A stretch of 6,664 bases of DNA from Trichodesmium sp. jk18x7bins.61 (lineage in GTDB: Bacteria > Cyanobacteriota > Cyanobacteriia > Cyanobacteriales > Microcoleaceae), in the NCBI GenBank assembly GCA_022822685.1, contig JAJEAQ010000491.1, forward strand, positions 1 through 6,664. Reading direction: 5' to 3'. Below the pieces are notes generated by a model, which saw only the letters and a program-made list of their open reading frames with translations, did no database searches and was not told the DNA's origin. Positions 1-4,509 of the stretch are shown piece after piece. A program made the position numbers and the translations under genes. The first letter of the stretch is position 1. Each line of letters begins with the position of its first letter.

Positions 1-81
1 AATGTGGAAGTGGCTGAATTCTTTAGAAAGTCTGAACATAGGTGATCTTAATTTCAAAACAGATTGTCAAATAGAGAACAC

Positions 82-97
82 TCGCCTAGCTAGGCGA
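82..97. repeat. Perfect 16-bp palindrome near left edge
   Basis: The sequence TCGCCTAGCTAGGCGA is fully self-complementary. An outer GAGAA (74-78) and TTCTC (99-103) can extend the stem across an asymmetric 3/1 internal loop. It lies just downstream, on the minus strand, of the truncated hydrolase. It could be a hairpin terminator without a clear T run, a protein-binding site, or the end of a repeat element. The sequence does not decide between these. Confidence 0.5.
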
Positions 98-124
98 ATT
101 CTCAAGGGCCAGATATCAAAACTA

Positions 125-190
125 CATCTTTGAGCCTGTCGGCTCCCTGAAAGAAGAATCCCGCGTTGTCGCGTCAGCGCCACGGAGTGA
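125..190. repeat. GC-rich interspersed repeat truncating the hydrolase pseudogene
   Basis: This GC-rich patch sits in AT-rich surroundings and contains GAGCC-TGTC-GGCTC (132-145) and CGCG-TTGT-CGCG. Homology of the minus-strand reading frame to the DUF1400 hydrolases stops at about position 190. From there the frame reads through the patch as low-complexity Ser/Arg/Thr-rich sequence and ends at a TAG at 122-124. The style matches short GC-rich intergenic repeats common in Nostoc, but I cannot assign a named family. It is inferred to be an insertion, or a junction left by a deletion. Confidence 0.5.
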
Positions 191-463
191 GTATGTCAAT
201 AAGAGAGAAATATCCAAAGGGCGATCGATAAACTCATTGCCCAAGAACATATCTTTTGTTTGAGCTGCTAAAAATTTCTGGATATATTCGTAGTTACTGC
301 CTGGATGTTGGGGTAGAGCAACAGCAAATCCATAAGAAGCTAAATGTTGAGCTAAACTTTCAAAGTTAACCCCATTGGAACCTAAACCATGGGAAATTAC
401 AACTACAGGAATTGATGTTTCTTTTGTAGGGAGTAATGGGTAATAAAACTTGACAGATAAGTC

Positions 464-471
464 GCGATCGC
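464..471. repeat. HIP1 palindrome (first of seven copies)
   Basis: GCGATCGC is the highly iterated palindrome of many cyanobacterial genomes. Further exact copies are at 1960-1967, 2313-2320, 2349-2356, 4925-4932, 4966-4973 and 6307-6314. Seven copies in 6.7 kb of AT-leaning DNA far exceeds chance and is the main sequence-level evidence for the host group. The copies occur in the pseudogene, in spacers and in acs alike, so they mark the genome and not a particular gene. Confidence 0.95.
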
Positions 472-1284
472 GCTGGGCATCTTGCAACATGATTGTCCGC
501 TGATAAAAACTATATTCTCCCTTTTTTCTAATATCTGACAATTCAGAGAAATTTACTTTTTCTTCTCTGTAAGCTGCTGTTGATGTGAGTTTAGCTACAG
601 TTTTGACAAAGGCTTTTGTCTCTTTTTGTACAGCAGCAAATTTTTCAGTTACAGCTAAAATTTCCCTAGTATCAAGCCACATAATATCACTAGGAAAATG
701 ACGAATAAAATGATGCTAAAGCCTTCGGAATCATTAGCAGCCTTTAACACAGCTACTCTAATTGCTTCAGAGCCATTTTCAACAGTGGATGATATATCAG
801 AAGTTGATTGAGTTTTAAGTACTTGCCCTAAATTTTTGAGAAATAATTCTCCCATGGGTGAGTTGATAAATTGAGCAACTATCTGAGGTTGAAAGTTGTA
901 GGTATTTTGTAGCTATTCTCGATATTGACCTTCTTGTTCACCTTCTAATAGGAGCATATAGCTAGCTAGTTCATAGTTGCTCTCTCCATTTTCCAAATAA
1001 TTTTCTAATGCTGAAACAGAAACTACAATATTGATATCTTCGTGACCTAGAGAAATCTGCTTCGCTGCGTTCACTGGTAAAGCAGTTAAAACTGCCGGAA
1101 TTATACCTATGGCTACGGATTTTAATCAACGGCTTAAACCAAAGAAGTTACTTTTGTTATTGTCAATCTTTCTTAGTTTCAATCCTTTCTTTTTCATTTT
1201 TATCCGAATTACTCCTAGAATTAATTAATAACTTTATAAGCCAATACAGTTGCTGTTAGCAGCTAAAAACCTTAGATTGTGTAG

Positions 1285-1353
1285 GTTTGGTTGAGAAACG
1301 TTGAGCAGGTCGCCGACCTGAACGCGGAGCGTCTCTGAAAGAGAAAACCAAAC
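1285..1353. repeat. 69-bp cloverleaf-like repeat element
   Basis: The ends are perfect 8-bp inverted repeats, GTTTGGTT (1285-1292) and AACCAAAC (1346-1353). Inside lie two further perfect hairpins, CAGGTCG-C-CGACCTG (1306-1320) and TCTCT-GAA-AGAGA (1332-1344), separated by a GC-rich link (GAACGCGGAGCG). An outer stem enclosing two hairpins is the architecture of a small palindromic interspersed element. The CGCGGAGCGTCTC-like core resembles short repeats common in Nostoc genomes. I see no flanking target duplication. It may act as a folded RNA if transcribed, but nothing here shows that. Confidence 0.5.
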
Positions 1354-1867
1354 ATTTATCCTTAAGTGTACCGTATTACTTTATAAGCATGATACTGTTT
1401 ATTCTGAATAGTTTGCCTATATTTTTCACAGACAAATAGCTGAACTATCCCCTGCAAAATAACCACTTGCTCAGGGGGATAATTCTATTTAAATAATTGA
1501 AATTGATTTAGGTTGGCAGAAAAAAATGTTTACAGTTTTCTTTAAATTCTCTTCAGCAATTACAGTTCCTTTAGAAATACTATAATTCAGTATGGCAAAG
1601 TTTTAATTGATATTTTGCATCGTTTGATACTGATTTTCTTGCTTTTGCTATTCATATTTTCGCTGCTACCATTGCTGGAAAATAAATAGTTATGTTTTTC
1701 ATGCACTATGAAAGTTTTGTAGCGATCCGAGTTAGTAAAATAGAAAAACAATAGGGGGTTTGTCAGAGAAAATTTGTTTCTCCACTCCTGACTCAGGGTC
1801 AGATGGAAAGTCCTTCCTCCCTATAAATAAATGTTTATCTGCTTTTATTTCCCTTTTGATTGATTTG

Positions 1868-1876
1868 TGTTATAAT
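1868..1876 (+). promoter_or_regulatory. Possible extended -10 promoter element
   Basis: TGTTATAAT combines a consensus TATAAT hexamer with the TGn extension. There is no good -35 hexamer at 17 bp upstream; TTGATT at 1856-1861 is too close. No gene follows within several hundred bases, so if active it would make a short non-coding transcript. In DNA this AT-rich the match could be chance. Confidence 0.2.
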
Positions 1877-2203
1877 TTGTTATCAAGACTCCGTACTATA
1901 AAATGTAGTATATAAAAATCTGAAACAAAGAGTAAATATTTTGGATTTATTGTGAATATGCGATCGCAAATGACTAATTAAGTTTAAATTGAATTAGATG
2001 AAAAAGACCGAATAGATTCTCTAATTTTTCCCAGATATTCCTTTAACCTATGCTCTCCTGTTCGCTGAATCCTTTCGCTAATATTTATAAGTATTCAATA
2101 GCTAAGGGTGAAATGAAAACTTATTTATTGATTGGTATAAAAATAGGTACAAAAAAATAAATTATGAAAAGAATTGATCTAAAAAAATAGATCTTGTAGA
2201 GCC

Positions 2204-2253
2204 AGGAAAAAATCAAGAAAGTACTGAATCTTAACTACAACCTATTTTTTCCT
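2204..2253. repeat. 10-bp inverted repeat, 30-nt loop
   Basis: AGGAAAAAAT (2204-2213) is perfectly complementary to ATTTTTTCCT (2244-2253). A second small hairpin, GATCTA-AAAAAA-TAGATC (2176-2193), lies just upstream. Six of the ten paired bases are A/T homopolymer, so chance is a real possibility. It might be a weak terminator or element remnant, but no gene runs into it from either side. Confidence 0.3.
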
Positions 2254-2312
2254 AAAGCTATCTTCATATAGATTTTAAACATAAATTGACTAAACACTGT
2301 TTCAAAATATCA

Positions 2313-2356
2313 GCGATCGCTCTTCGTATCACTGAGTCAGATATAAAGGCGATCGC
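2313..2356. repeat. Pair of HIP1 sites 36 bp apart in spacer
   Basis: Two exact GCGATCGC copies (2313-2320 and 2349-2356) lie in an otherwise AT-rich spacer, the first extended to AGCGATCGCT. Intergenic pairs at this spacing occur in HIP1-rich genomes. No role is shown by the sequence. Confidence 0.6.
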
Positions 2357-2481
2357 TTATACTACCGTCATAAATAAACTGTAGAACAATGGGTGATCAT
2401 TTCTAATTTCAAAATTTTCTCCCTGCTCTTCTCCTATCCTGATCATCCTATAATGATGCAGCGCCAATTTTTTTCAGCTCG

Positions 2482-2691
2482 TCAATTAATCAGTAACCTT
2501 TCATCTAATTCTTCTTCATCTTCTTCACCCCAGTTTTCCAGCCAATCTCCATTAACATTTTCCACATATAAATCGACATGACTAATTCCCCAAGCTAGTC
2601 GGTCTTCTTGTAATTTTTGGGCAGCTTGGAAAGCTTGCCAAACTTTTTCTAAACGTTCTTTATTTGACAGAGTTTTGCTAGTTGTTACCAT
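2482..2691 (-). CDS. Small acidic hypothetical protein, 69 aa
   Basis: I do not recognise this protein. The N-terminal half (MVTTSKTLSNKERLEKVWQA and on to about residue 35) looks helical and mixed-charge. A middle segment with GISHVDLYVENVNGDW resembles two short beta strands. The C-terminus is strongly acidic (ENWGEEDEEELDERLL). There is no signal peptide or membrane segment, so it should be cytoplasmic. The ATG at 2691-2689 follows a GCGGGA stretch seven or so bases upstream, a modest ribosome site. AT-rich TATATATTTTAAT just before that could hold a -10. It stands alone, 57 bp downstream (in its own direction) of a degenerate repeat unit and about 210 bp beyond the end of the 231-codon gene. 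The acidic tail and compact size suggest a binding or regulatory protein, but that is a guess. It could also be a chance frame; no lesion is visible. Confidence 0.55.
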   Translation of the reverse strand: MVTTSKTLSNKERLEKVWQAFQAAQKLQEDRLAWGISHVDLYVENVNGDWLENWGEEDEEELDERLLIN

Positions 2692-2747
2692 GTATCCCGC
2701 TTACTATTAAAATATATAGTTTGATTCACAAATTTAAGATGCAATAG

Positions 2748-2807
2748 GAATCGTTCAACTGCCCCCGCAAAGATTCCCTACCAGATTCCCAATTGTGGGC
2801 GTCTAAT
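2748..2807 (-). repeat. Degenerate direct repeat, copy A (mobile-element 3'-end-like)
   Basis: On the minus strand it reads ATTAGACGCC, then CAATT, then GGTAGGGAATC, then GCGGGGG, then GTTGA and ATTC. The same ordered blocks occur in copy B (3627-3696), same orientation, about 880 bp away. Copy A lacks about 11 nt of the central hairpin segment and has only a small CCCA-ATTG-TGGG-like stem. A TAG stop of an open minus-strand frame lies 1 nt before it, as in copy B. The block order (short hairpin, GGGAATC, G-rich run, GTTGA) reminds me of right ends / omegaRNA 3' ends of cyanobacterial IS200/IS605 tnpB elements. That link is recalled, not tested. Confidence 0.55.
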
Positions 2808-2808
2808 T

Positions 2809-2937
2809 CTATACCTCCACCAACAACTGTGAAACTATACTGGCACCTATGAACTTATCTTCACAAACCTCACCGTTAGCCGTAGTGGGGTCATTCACAT
2901 TCCTATCTAAAGCAAAATTTAATATATTTTGCCTCCT
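2809..2937 (-). pseudogene. Orphan C-terminal open frame ending at repeat A
   Basis: The frame runs without a stop from 2937 to a TAG at 2811-2809. Its last part reads LDRNVNDPTTANGEV followed by CEDKFIGASIVSQLLVEV. It overlaps the last codons of the 231-codon gene in another frame. DRNVN followed by a short variable tail loosely recalls the DRDxNAAxN motif and tail of TnpB proteins. Alternatively it is the original C-terminal extension of the 231-codon gene, shifted out of frame by an indel. It has no start of its own and may simply be chance; it is recorded because its end abuts the repeat exactly as in copy B. Confidence 0.25.
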
Positions 2938-3598
2938 TTAAATGTTTACTATTATGCAGAACAAGATTGACTAATTGAATAACAGACCTATCCAATCCTG
3001 GATTGTAACTAACAAAAATACCGCGTCTAATTTTCCATTGTTGCAATGTATTTTTCCATTCCTTATACTTATGATTACAAAGCTCGCCAGACATAGTAGT
3101 GAGTTGAACACATAGAGGGGGGCCTGTGTTACTACTCACAATTACATCTGTTGCCATAGACAAATCAGCAATATAACGATGCACAACACAACCATTTCTA
3201 CTTTGAATCTGATGAGCGATAGACTCTATTAATTCGGCATCTTCTTGACTAAACTCTCTAGTTCTTAATTTTTGTTTCCATATATAAAATTTATGATCAT
3301 TTTCATTCAACCATTTTGGAAAAAGATATTCATACCAGTATCTAACTGGAGTTGGAAGATGCTTCAAAAATACTTGCCTTTCTTCATTTGTTAAAGATTG
3401 TAATTCTAACCAAAACTCTCCATCCTTAATTAATTCTAACAAAAATCCTACTAATACACCTTTTTGTGTTAGCAAGCCTGGTTTAATATCCTTAATCCAG
3501 TGCCTGACTTGATCTAACCTCTGGGCTAACGCAGGCTCAGTTGACCAGGCAAGACGGCTAAGTTGTTTTAGCTTAGGCTCGATTTCTCTTGCTTGCAA
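2903..3598 (-). CDS. Hypothetical protein, possible degenerate PD-(D/E)XK-fold, 231 aa
   Basis: I do not know a gene name. The N-terminal ~110 residues are helical (ALAQRLDQVRHWIKDIKPGL; NEERQVFLKHLPTPVRYWYE). The C-terminal part has the order of a PD-(D/E)XK nuclease-like core: an acidic helix (E122, E125), a strand with D151 (ATDVIVSS), a strand PLCVQLTT where Q165-L166-T167 stands where E-x-K is usual, a helix around KYKEWKNTLQQW, and a strand RGIFVSYNPG (192-201). I recall related C-terminal domains in cyanobacterial proteins of unknown function. If the alignment holds, the catalytic E/K pair is missing, so it may bind DNA or a partner without cutting. The start is TTG at 3598-3596: AGGAGG (3608-3603) lies 4 nt upstream, the preceding in-frame codon is TGA, and the first internal Met is residue 148. 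It is cytoplasmic and bracketed by repeats A and B. The fold call is inference. Confidence 0.7.
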   Translation of the reverse strand: MQAREIEPKLKQLSRLAWSTEPALAQRLDQVRHWIKDIKPGLLTQKGVLVGFLLELIKDGEFWLELQSLTNEERQVFLKHLPTPVRYWYEYLFPKWLNENDHKFYIWKQKLRTREFSQEDAELIESIAHQIQSRNGCVVHRYIADLSMATDVIVSSNTGPPLCVQLTTMSGELCNHKYKEWKNTLQQWKIRRGIFVSYNPGLDRSVIQLVNLVLHNSKHLKEAKYIKFCFR

Positions 3599-3602
3599 TC
3601 AT

Positions 3603-3608
3603 CCTCCT
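3603..3608 (-). promoter_or_regulatory. Shine-Dalgarno AGGAGG deciding a TTG start
   Basis: On the minus strand AGGAGG is followed by ATGA and then TTG, the start of the 231-codon frame. An ATG overlapping this spacer (3602-3600) is in another frame and would give only about nine codons, so TTG is the only start consistent with the long protein. The 4-nt spacing is short. An indel between the ATG and the frame is an alternative explanation. Confidence 0.55.
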
Positions 3609-3626
3609 ACATCAGACCCAATCTGA

Positions 3627-3696
3627 GAATTTATCAACACCCCCGCTCCGATTCCCTACCCGTCTACATGGTAGGGAGGAATTGCTGGCGTCTAAT
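3627..3696 (-). repeat. Degenerate direct repeat, copy B (mobile-element 3'-end-like)
   Basis: This is the fuller copy of the repeat also found at 2748-2807. On the minus strand its blocks are ATTAGACGCC, CAATT, a hairpin, GGGAATC, GCGGGGG, GTTGA, ATTC. On the plus strand the hairpin is TCCCTACC (3653-3660) and GGTAGGGA (3670-3677) with a 9-nt loop. In plus orientation the block gattccctacc is identical between copies, and aattg..ggcgtctaat matches at 15 of 17 positions. A TAG stop (3699-3697) of an open minus-strand frame directly abuts it. It ends only 29 bp before the TTG start of the 231-codon gene, so any promoter of that gene must lie in or upstream of the repeat. Confidence 0.6.
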
Positions 3697-3885
3697 CTAC
3701 CCTAAAACACGAATCATCGAGATAATCCGATGTGTAAAGTTCTTAGTCCACGCTGCCACCAATTCTGCAAAGATGTTCTTTCTAAGAGCACCGTAATAGG
3801 GTTTGAAGATAGACCAAGAAGCATGAAATACTTGGCAGTTCGTACCATGCAGAATATCTGGGGGTAGACAAATGCAACCGCAAAG
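3697..3885 (-). pseudogene. Orphan coding-like remnant ending at repeat B
   Basis: A minus-strand frame is open for 62 codons between TGA (3888-3886) and TAG (3699-3697). It contains ILHGTNCQVFHASWSIFKPY and then YGALRKNIFAELVAAWTKNF and THRIISMIRVLG. The mix of aromatic, basic and hydrophobic residues looks like real protein, unlike the opposite-strand frame covering the same DNA. There is no start codon or ribosome site at its head; the only ATG is near the end (3717-3715). I read it as the 3' part of a lost gene, possibly one carried by a mobile element, since it sits between a bulged hairpin (3903-3927) and repeat B. I cannot name the family. Confidence 0.35.
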
Positions 3886-3902
3886 TCACCCTATCTTTAC
3901 AA

Positions 3903-3927
3903 GCCCCATCCCTCTACAGGGTGGGGC
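3903..3927. repeat. GC hairpin with single bulged T
   Basis: The plus strand reads GCCCCA (3903-3908), an unpaired T (3909), CCCT (3910-3913), loop CTAC, AGGG (3918-3921), TGGGGC (3922-3927). This is a perfect 10-bp stem interrupted only by the bulged T. That is the shape recognised by TnpA-type Y1 transposases at IS200/IS605 ends. No T run follows on either strand, which argues against an intrinsic terminator. Confidence 0.6.
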
Positions 3928-4066
3928 ATTGACAACGCTTTATACTATAACTTCATATTGTAGCGTTTCCAAGATAGACAACACAGTTATATAGTTTTTT
4001 TATTAGGCTAGACTCCTGTCTAATTATAAGTAAATGTTGAATTAATTTTGCACACCTACTTAATTA

Positions 4067-4092
4067 AGACCTCGCCCTCGCGGGCGGGGTTT
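4067..4092 (+). terminator. GC hairpin; second element end or terminator
   Basis: CCTCGCCC (4070-4077), loop TCGC, GGGCGGGG (4082-4089) pair with one T-G wobble. A-T, G-T and A-T pairs extend the stem outward, and TTTAAAATAAATT follows. The form would serve as an intrinsic terminator on the plus strand, but no supported plus-strand gene runs into it. Its distance from the 3903-3927 hairpin (about 165 bp from stem end to stem end) suits the two ends of a small palindrome-associated IS200/IS605 derivative. Either reading is possible. Confidence 0.45.
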
Positions 4093-4143
4093 AAAATAAA
4101 TTACCCATTATTTCGGTTGTGAATGCCATACCTAGTGTTGTAG

Positions 4144-4196
4144 TATAGTTATAACTTACTATATATAGTGCTTTTGCGTAAGTCCTGTTAACTATA
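4144..4196. repeat. Nested palindromes with a TTGCGTAAGTCC repeat core
   Basis: Perfect 8-bp arms TATAGTTA (4144-4151) and TAACTATA (4189-4196) enclose two further palindromes, AGTTATAACT (4147-4156) and ACTATATATAGT (4158-4169). They are followed by GTGCTTTTGCGTAAGTCC. The complement of that last string (GGACTTACGCAAAAGCAC) resembles the ends of short elements I recall as frequent in Nostoc intergenic DNA. No partner copy occurs in this window. The 53-bp unit could be a miniature element or a cluster of operator-like sites about 315 bp upstream of acs. Confidence 0.4.
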
Positions 4197-4491
4197 GAGT
4201 TTTTTGAGTTGGATAGACGCTAATAACTACAAACAAAGACTTTTTTATAGCAGGAAGAGGAACATTTACTTTGGAATGTCAACCCTTGCTCCCTTTCGGT
4301 CTCACTCCCAAAGAAGTGAATCAAGAAATTTGGTCTCCTTCTCCCTGGAAGTTCAACCGCTCAACAATTTTTTACATTTGTTTCATTTGTTGACTAATTT
4401 TTTGTTAAGTGGTAACGAGTGTAAATTTTCAGATGGCTTAAAAAAAATAAAGATTATTATGTTCATTTTAAGCCCACAATAATTATTAGTA

Positions 4492-4505
4492 GTAATTACA
4501 AATAC
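4492..4505. promoter_or_regulatory. GTA-N8-TAC (NtcA-type) match at acs start
   Basis: GTA (4492-4494), eight bases, then TAC (4503-4505) fits the GTAN8TAC core recognised by the cyanobacterial nitrogen regulator NtcA. It ends 4 nt before the acs ATG. An activating NtcA site normally lies upstream of a -10 element, and there is no room here, so if used it would more likely repress or act on a different transcript. One or two chance matches are expected in a window of this length and base composition. Confidence 0.15.
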
Positions 4506-4509
4506 AGAA

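Larger units (their letters stand above)
122..1197 (-). pseudogene. Broken DUF1400-type exported alpha/beta hydrolase
   Basis: Reading the minus strand from ATG at 1197-1195 gives a basic N-terminus (MKKKGLKLRK), then a signal-peptide-like stretch (SVAIGIIPAVLTALPVNA followed by AKQ). Next comes a DUF1400-like region (NFQPQIVAQFINSPMGELFL, then LKNLGQV) and the start of an alpha/beta hydrolase domain with the oxyanion-type motif VVVISHGLGSNG. Several lesions are visible. TGA at 1126-1128 falls inside the leader and probably derives from CGA. TAG at 913-915 falls just before LQNTYNF and probably derives from CAG. A loss of 1 or 4 nt near 707-714 separates ...SEGFSI from FIRHFPSDIMWLDTREILAV. 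The 3' end is lost at about 190, after FIDRPLDISLLLTY. Family members normally continue well past this point, and the GHSLGG-type nucleophile elbow expected downstream is absent. The product cannot be a working enzyme. The family assignment comes from recalled motifs and was not searched. Confidence 0.85.
1198..2481. other. About 1.3 kb gene-poor spacer
   Basis: I find no convincing gene on either strand: all frames are short and lack a credible start with a ribosome site. Items that can be pointed out are the cloverleaf-like repeat at 1285-1353, an imperfect inverted repeat TATCCCCTG (1446-1454) / CAGGGGGATA (1472-1481), CTGAC/GTCAG around 1788-1802, an extended -10-like TGTTATAAT (1868-1876), GATCTA-A6-TAGATC (2176-2193), a 10-bp inverted repeat (2204-2213 / 2244-2253), and three HIP1 sites. 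A 15-codon frame from ATG 2113 has a fair ribosome-site-like AAGGGTGAA but is too short to support. Confidence 0.7.
3627..3927 (-). mobile_element. Possible decayed IS200/IS605-type element (tentative)
   Basis: Read on the minus strand, the order is a GC hairpin with one unpaired base (3927-3903), a coding-like remnant (3885-3697) and the repeat-B 3' unit (3696-3627). Hairpin ends with an extruded T, absence of terminal inverted repeats, and a structured right end just after a stop codon are established traits of the IS200/IS605 group. No Y1 transposase (TnpA) and no clear TnpB RuvC/zinc-finger region remain, so membership is inferred from architecture alone. The alternative is that the hairpins bound a separate small element running to 4092. 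Confidence 0.3.
3928..4509. other. Palindrome-rich spacer and acs leader
   Basis: I see no gene I can support here. From left to right it holds AACGCT (3934-3939) / AGCGTT (3962-3967), the 4067-4092 hairpin, the nested palindromes at 4144-4196, and an AT-rich leader up to acs. A TTGACT (4390-4395) resembles a -35 hexamer but has no good -10 at the right distance. TATTAT (4455-4460) resembles a -10 without a -35. A quasi-palindrome, TAATTATTA-G-TAGTAATTA (4480-4498), ends 11 nt before the acs ATG. No Shine-Dalgarno is visible before acs, which is common in cyanobacteria. Confidence 0.6.

Noticed and set aside
2..133. A 43-codon plus-strand frame at the left edge (MWKWLNSLESLNIGDLNF and on)
   Set aside because: It starts at the window edge with no visible ribosome site, crosses the 16-bp palindrome, and has no recognisable motif. 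It could be the tail of a gene from the left, but the sequence does not support a call.
1546..1689. An open plus-strand frame with a very hydrophobic end (LILIFLLLLFIFSLLPLLENK region)
   Set aside because: There is no ATG or GTG start and no ribosome site. T-rich DNA encodes Leu/Phe/Ile runs by default, so the apparent membrane segment is probably a composition effect.
2393..2581. A 62-codon plus-strand frame with a Ser run
   Set aside because: It mostly overlaps the acidic 69-codon minus-strand gene; the Ser repeats are the complement of the Glu/Asp codons there.
3593..3796. A 67-codon plus-strand frame over repeat B
   Set aside because: It crosses the hairpin repeat and lies opposite a frame with better protein-like composition; no ribosome site fits.
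4204..4482. A 92-codon plus-strand frame upstream of acs, with an internal ATG at 4276
   Set aside because: The first codon is TTG without a ribosome site; the sequence is Ser/Asn/Phe/Leu-rich, as expected from AT-rich leader DNA, and resembles no family I know. A short upstream frame regulating acs cannot be excluded but is unsupported.
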